From: Onthophagus taurus
Taxonomy: Eukaryota; Arthropoda; Insecta; Coleoptera; Scarabaeidae
Assembly (NCBI RefSeq): GCF_036711975.1
Contig: NC_091973.1
Span: forward strand, 4,836,001 to 4,900,000
Length of the DNA: 64,000 nt
Reading direction: 5' to 3'
Shown: positions 62,378-64,000 of the stretch, in pieces
How positions within the stretch are numbered: the first letter of the stretch is position 1
Layout of the letters: every line of letters starts with the position of its first letter
Notes under the pieces: generated by a model
Database searches by the model: none
What the model saw: the letters and a program-made list of their open reading frames with translations, nothing else
Told to the model about the DNA's origin: nothing
Made by a program: the position numbers and the translations under genes

Positions 62378-64000
62378 GTAAGTAGTAGCCGGTTTGCGCC
62401 GGAATTCTCTCTCTCCCGATGTAGCCGGGTTGCATATTTTATATTTAACCAAGGTTATTGTTATAAATAAGCGACACTTTGCTCTATTTCAGACAATACC
62501 AGTTTTTTGATCAAATCGTAATAGCGTCCATTGATTCGTTGGTACGCTGAGCCGTTATCGTTCATTGACGGTACGCTGCCGTTATAAGTTATATAATTAA
62601 ATAAAACCTTGAAATAGATTCGTAAACCTGCTCCGCTTGTGTTCTCTGCTCTCAGTTTATTGATTTTCTTATCTTCGCAGATAATTTTAGCGCAAATATA
62701 TGCCGCAGACCAAATAATCTCGCGCTATTTTTCTATTTATACCAATTTTTCCGCGCCTTCTGTTTCCAAATATTATCTACCGATATGTTATTATTATTAC
62801 TCCTCTTCAGCTTCTCAAATTAATTAGTTTTTATTTCTATTTGTTCATAATCCATTATCAGTTTATGTAAATATTATTAACATCTATTATAAACTATCGT
62901 GTTATGCAGTTCTTAATATTTCCATTTGTCGACTATTTCCTGAGACGACAGATGATCAACCACATTTCCCGGTCGACATATTGATTCTCACCAGCTGCTC
63001 GGGTCTAAATAATTCTGACGTCCGTTTGAATTAGTAATCGAACTAAAATCATCCACGTTTACCGATCACAAGTGAGGTCTTCAAATCGATGATTTGTTAA
63101 ACAATATAAAATAAAAATTTTTAATTCGACGTACATTTTTTCGAGCTAACCGTTATTTTTCCTCATCGGTTTTCCACAATAACCAATAAACGGTATCGCT
63201 ACTTTCTTAGAAAATTATTTATCTACAATCAAAAACATTTTCCGCGGTTTTATCGTTAAAACGAAATGGATGATTCACGATAACAACGTCACTTTCAGAC
63301 TGTGACAAGACGCCGATGACGCGTTCGTCGACGCCGGGCCAGCCTCGGACTCTAAAATTATCGCCTTATGTAATACCCTACAAAGAACGAACGCGAATTT
63401 GTCGCGACCGGTTATTTTCGGGATGAACTGGACGTCTCTCGATTTTTTACGTTTTAATCTTTAAGATCAAATCATTTTCTCCCAGTTTTTGTAGACTTCA
63501 TTTTTGTCATCCTCGGAATCAATACTCTAACGGGGTGTGTTTACGAAATACGTTTTTCGTTTGATGGGCCGTTTCGCTTAGAAAAATGGGTCACAGCCCC
63601 GTCTGGCCGCGTACGAAATAGCGCTCATTCCGCGTATGTCATCGTTGGCAGAAATAGGAATGCGCTGTCCAACTTTCACTCGGGGACTCGTTTTTCTTAT
63701 TTTGAACTAGGTCGCGAACGTTTTTGCAACGACCGTCGAGAAGACTACTGTATGATATGTGCTTTTTCTCATGGCCATACAGAGTTTTCTTCTTACGATC
63801 AAATCGCGGACTTTGTGACTCACGCCGTTTGTAAATATTTAAATCTACTCCTCGGCACATGTGTTACCGGCGGATTATAGTAGATAAAACCACGATCTAT
63901 TTAAGCGACTTTTGTGTTGATTTGAAGTTCAGTTTGTTGACAGAATTTTCTATTAACCAAACCTGACATCCATCAACGTGAACTAAAGTCAATATATCAA
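62378..64000 (+). other. PMCA: Intron 3 of the Ca2+-pump gene, running off the window
   Basis: Begins GTAAGT at 62378. I looked for the next expected peptide (the DESSLTGES motif of the actuator domain) and did not find it, so the intron extends past 64000. The small open frames in it (62639-62827, 63639-63860 on the minus strand) are not recognisable. Confidence 0.6.

Overview
The window is nuclear DNA of an insect. Genes are intron-rich, introns and intergenic DNA are AT-rich, and splice sites are GT/AG. All six recognisable genes are conserved animal genes whose encoded proteins look like their insect orthologues. The style of the repeats (foldback elements, hairpin satellites, a jockey-type reverse transcriptase relic) would fit a beetle, but that is a guess; nothing here fixes the species.

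Layout. All six genes are on the + strand. (1) 1-1852: 3' end of a TSC22/bunched gene, running off the left edge. (2) 7262-13519: complete Shc adaptor gene (7 coding exons, 405 aa). (3) 16749-24422: complete Chd1 chromatin remodeller (5 coding exons, about 1693 aa). (4) 27934-31445: complete ceramide glucosyltransferase GlcT (6 exons, 397 aa). (5) 34414-38460: complete Eps8/arouser-type gene (7 exons, 746 aa). (6) 61621 to beyond 64000: first three coding exons of a plasma-membrane Ca2+-ATPase, with a likely non-coding first exon near 59.1-59.6 kb. Summed exon lengths keep one open frame in every gene, which supports the splice models.

The genes do not form one pathway. Shc and Eps8 are both PTB-domain adaptors of receptor tyrosine kinase signalling, GlcT makes glucosylceramide, the Ca2+ pump exports calcium, Chd1 remodels chromatin during transcription, and bunched is a growth regulator.

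The 20 kb between Eps8 and the Ca2+ pump (38.5-59 kb) has no recognisable protein gene and holds most of the unusual DNA. There are three different arrays whose units each carry a short GC-rich palindrome: a two-monomer array at 42.58-45.91 kb with an exact 682-bp higher-order period, a GGCCGAC-palindrome array at 48.6-50.4 kb (sister copy at 25.57-26.17 kb), and a nested CTAG-rich hairpin array at 53.98-55.26 kb. A perfect 78-bp-arm palindrome lies at 56708-56881. Elsewhere there are foldback elements in introns, a nested tandem repeat at 4.39-6.06 kb, a broken reverse transcriptase at 3.78-4.06 kb, and three hammerhead-like motifs.
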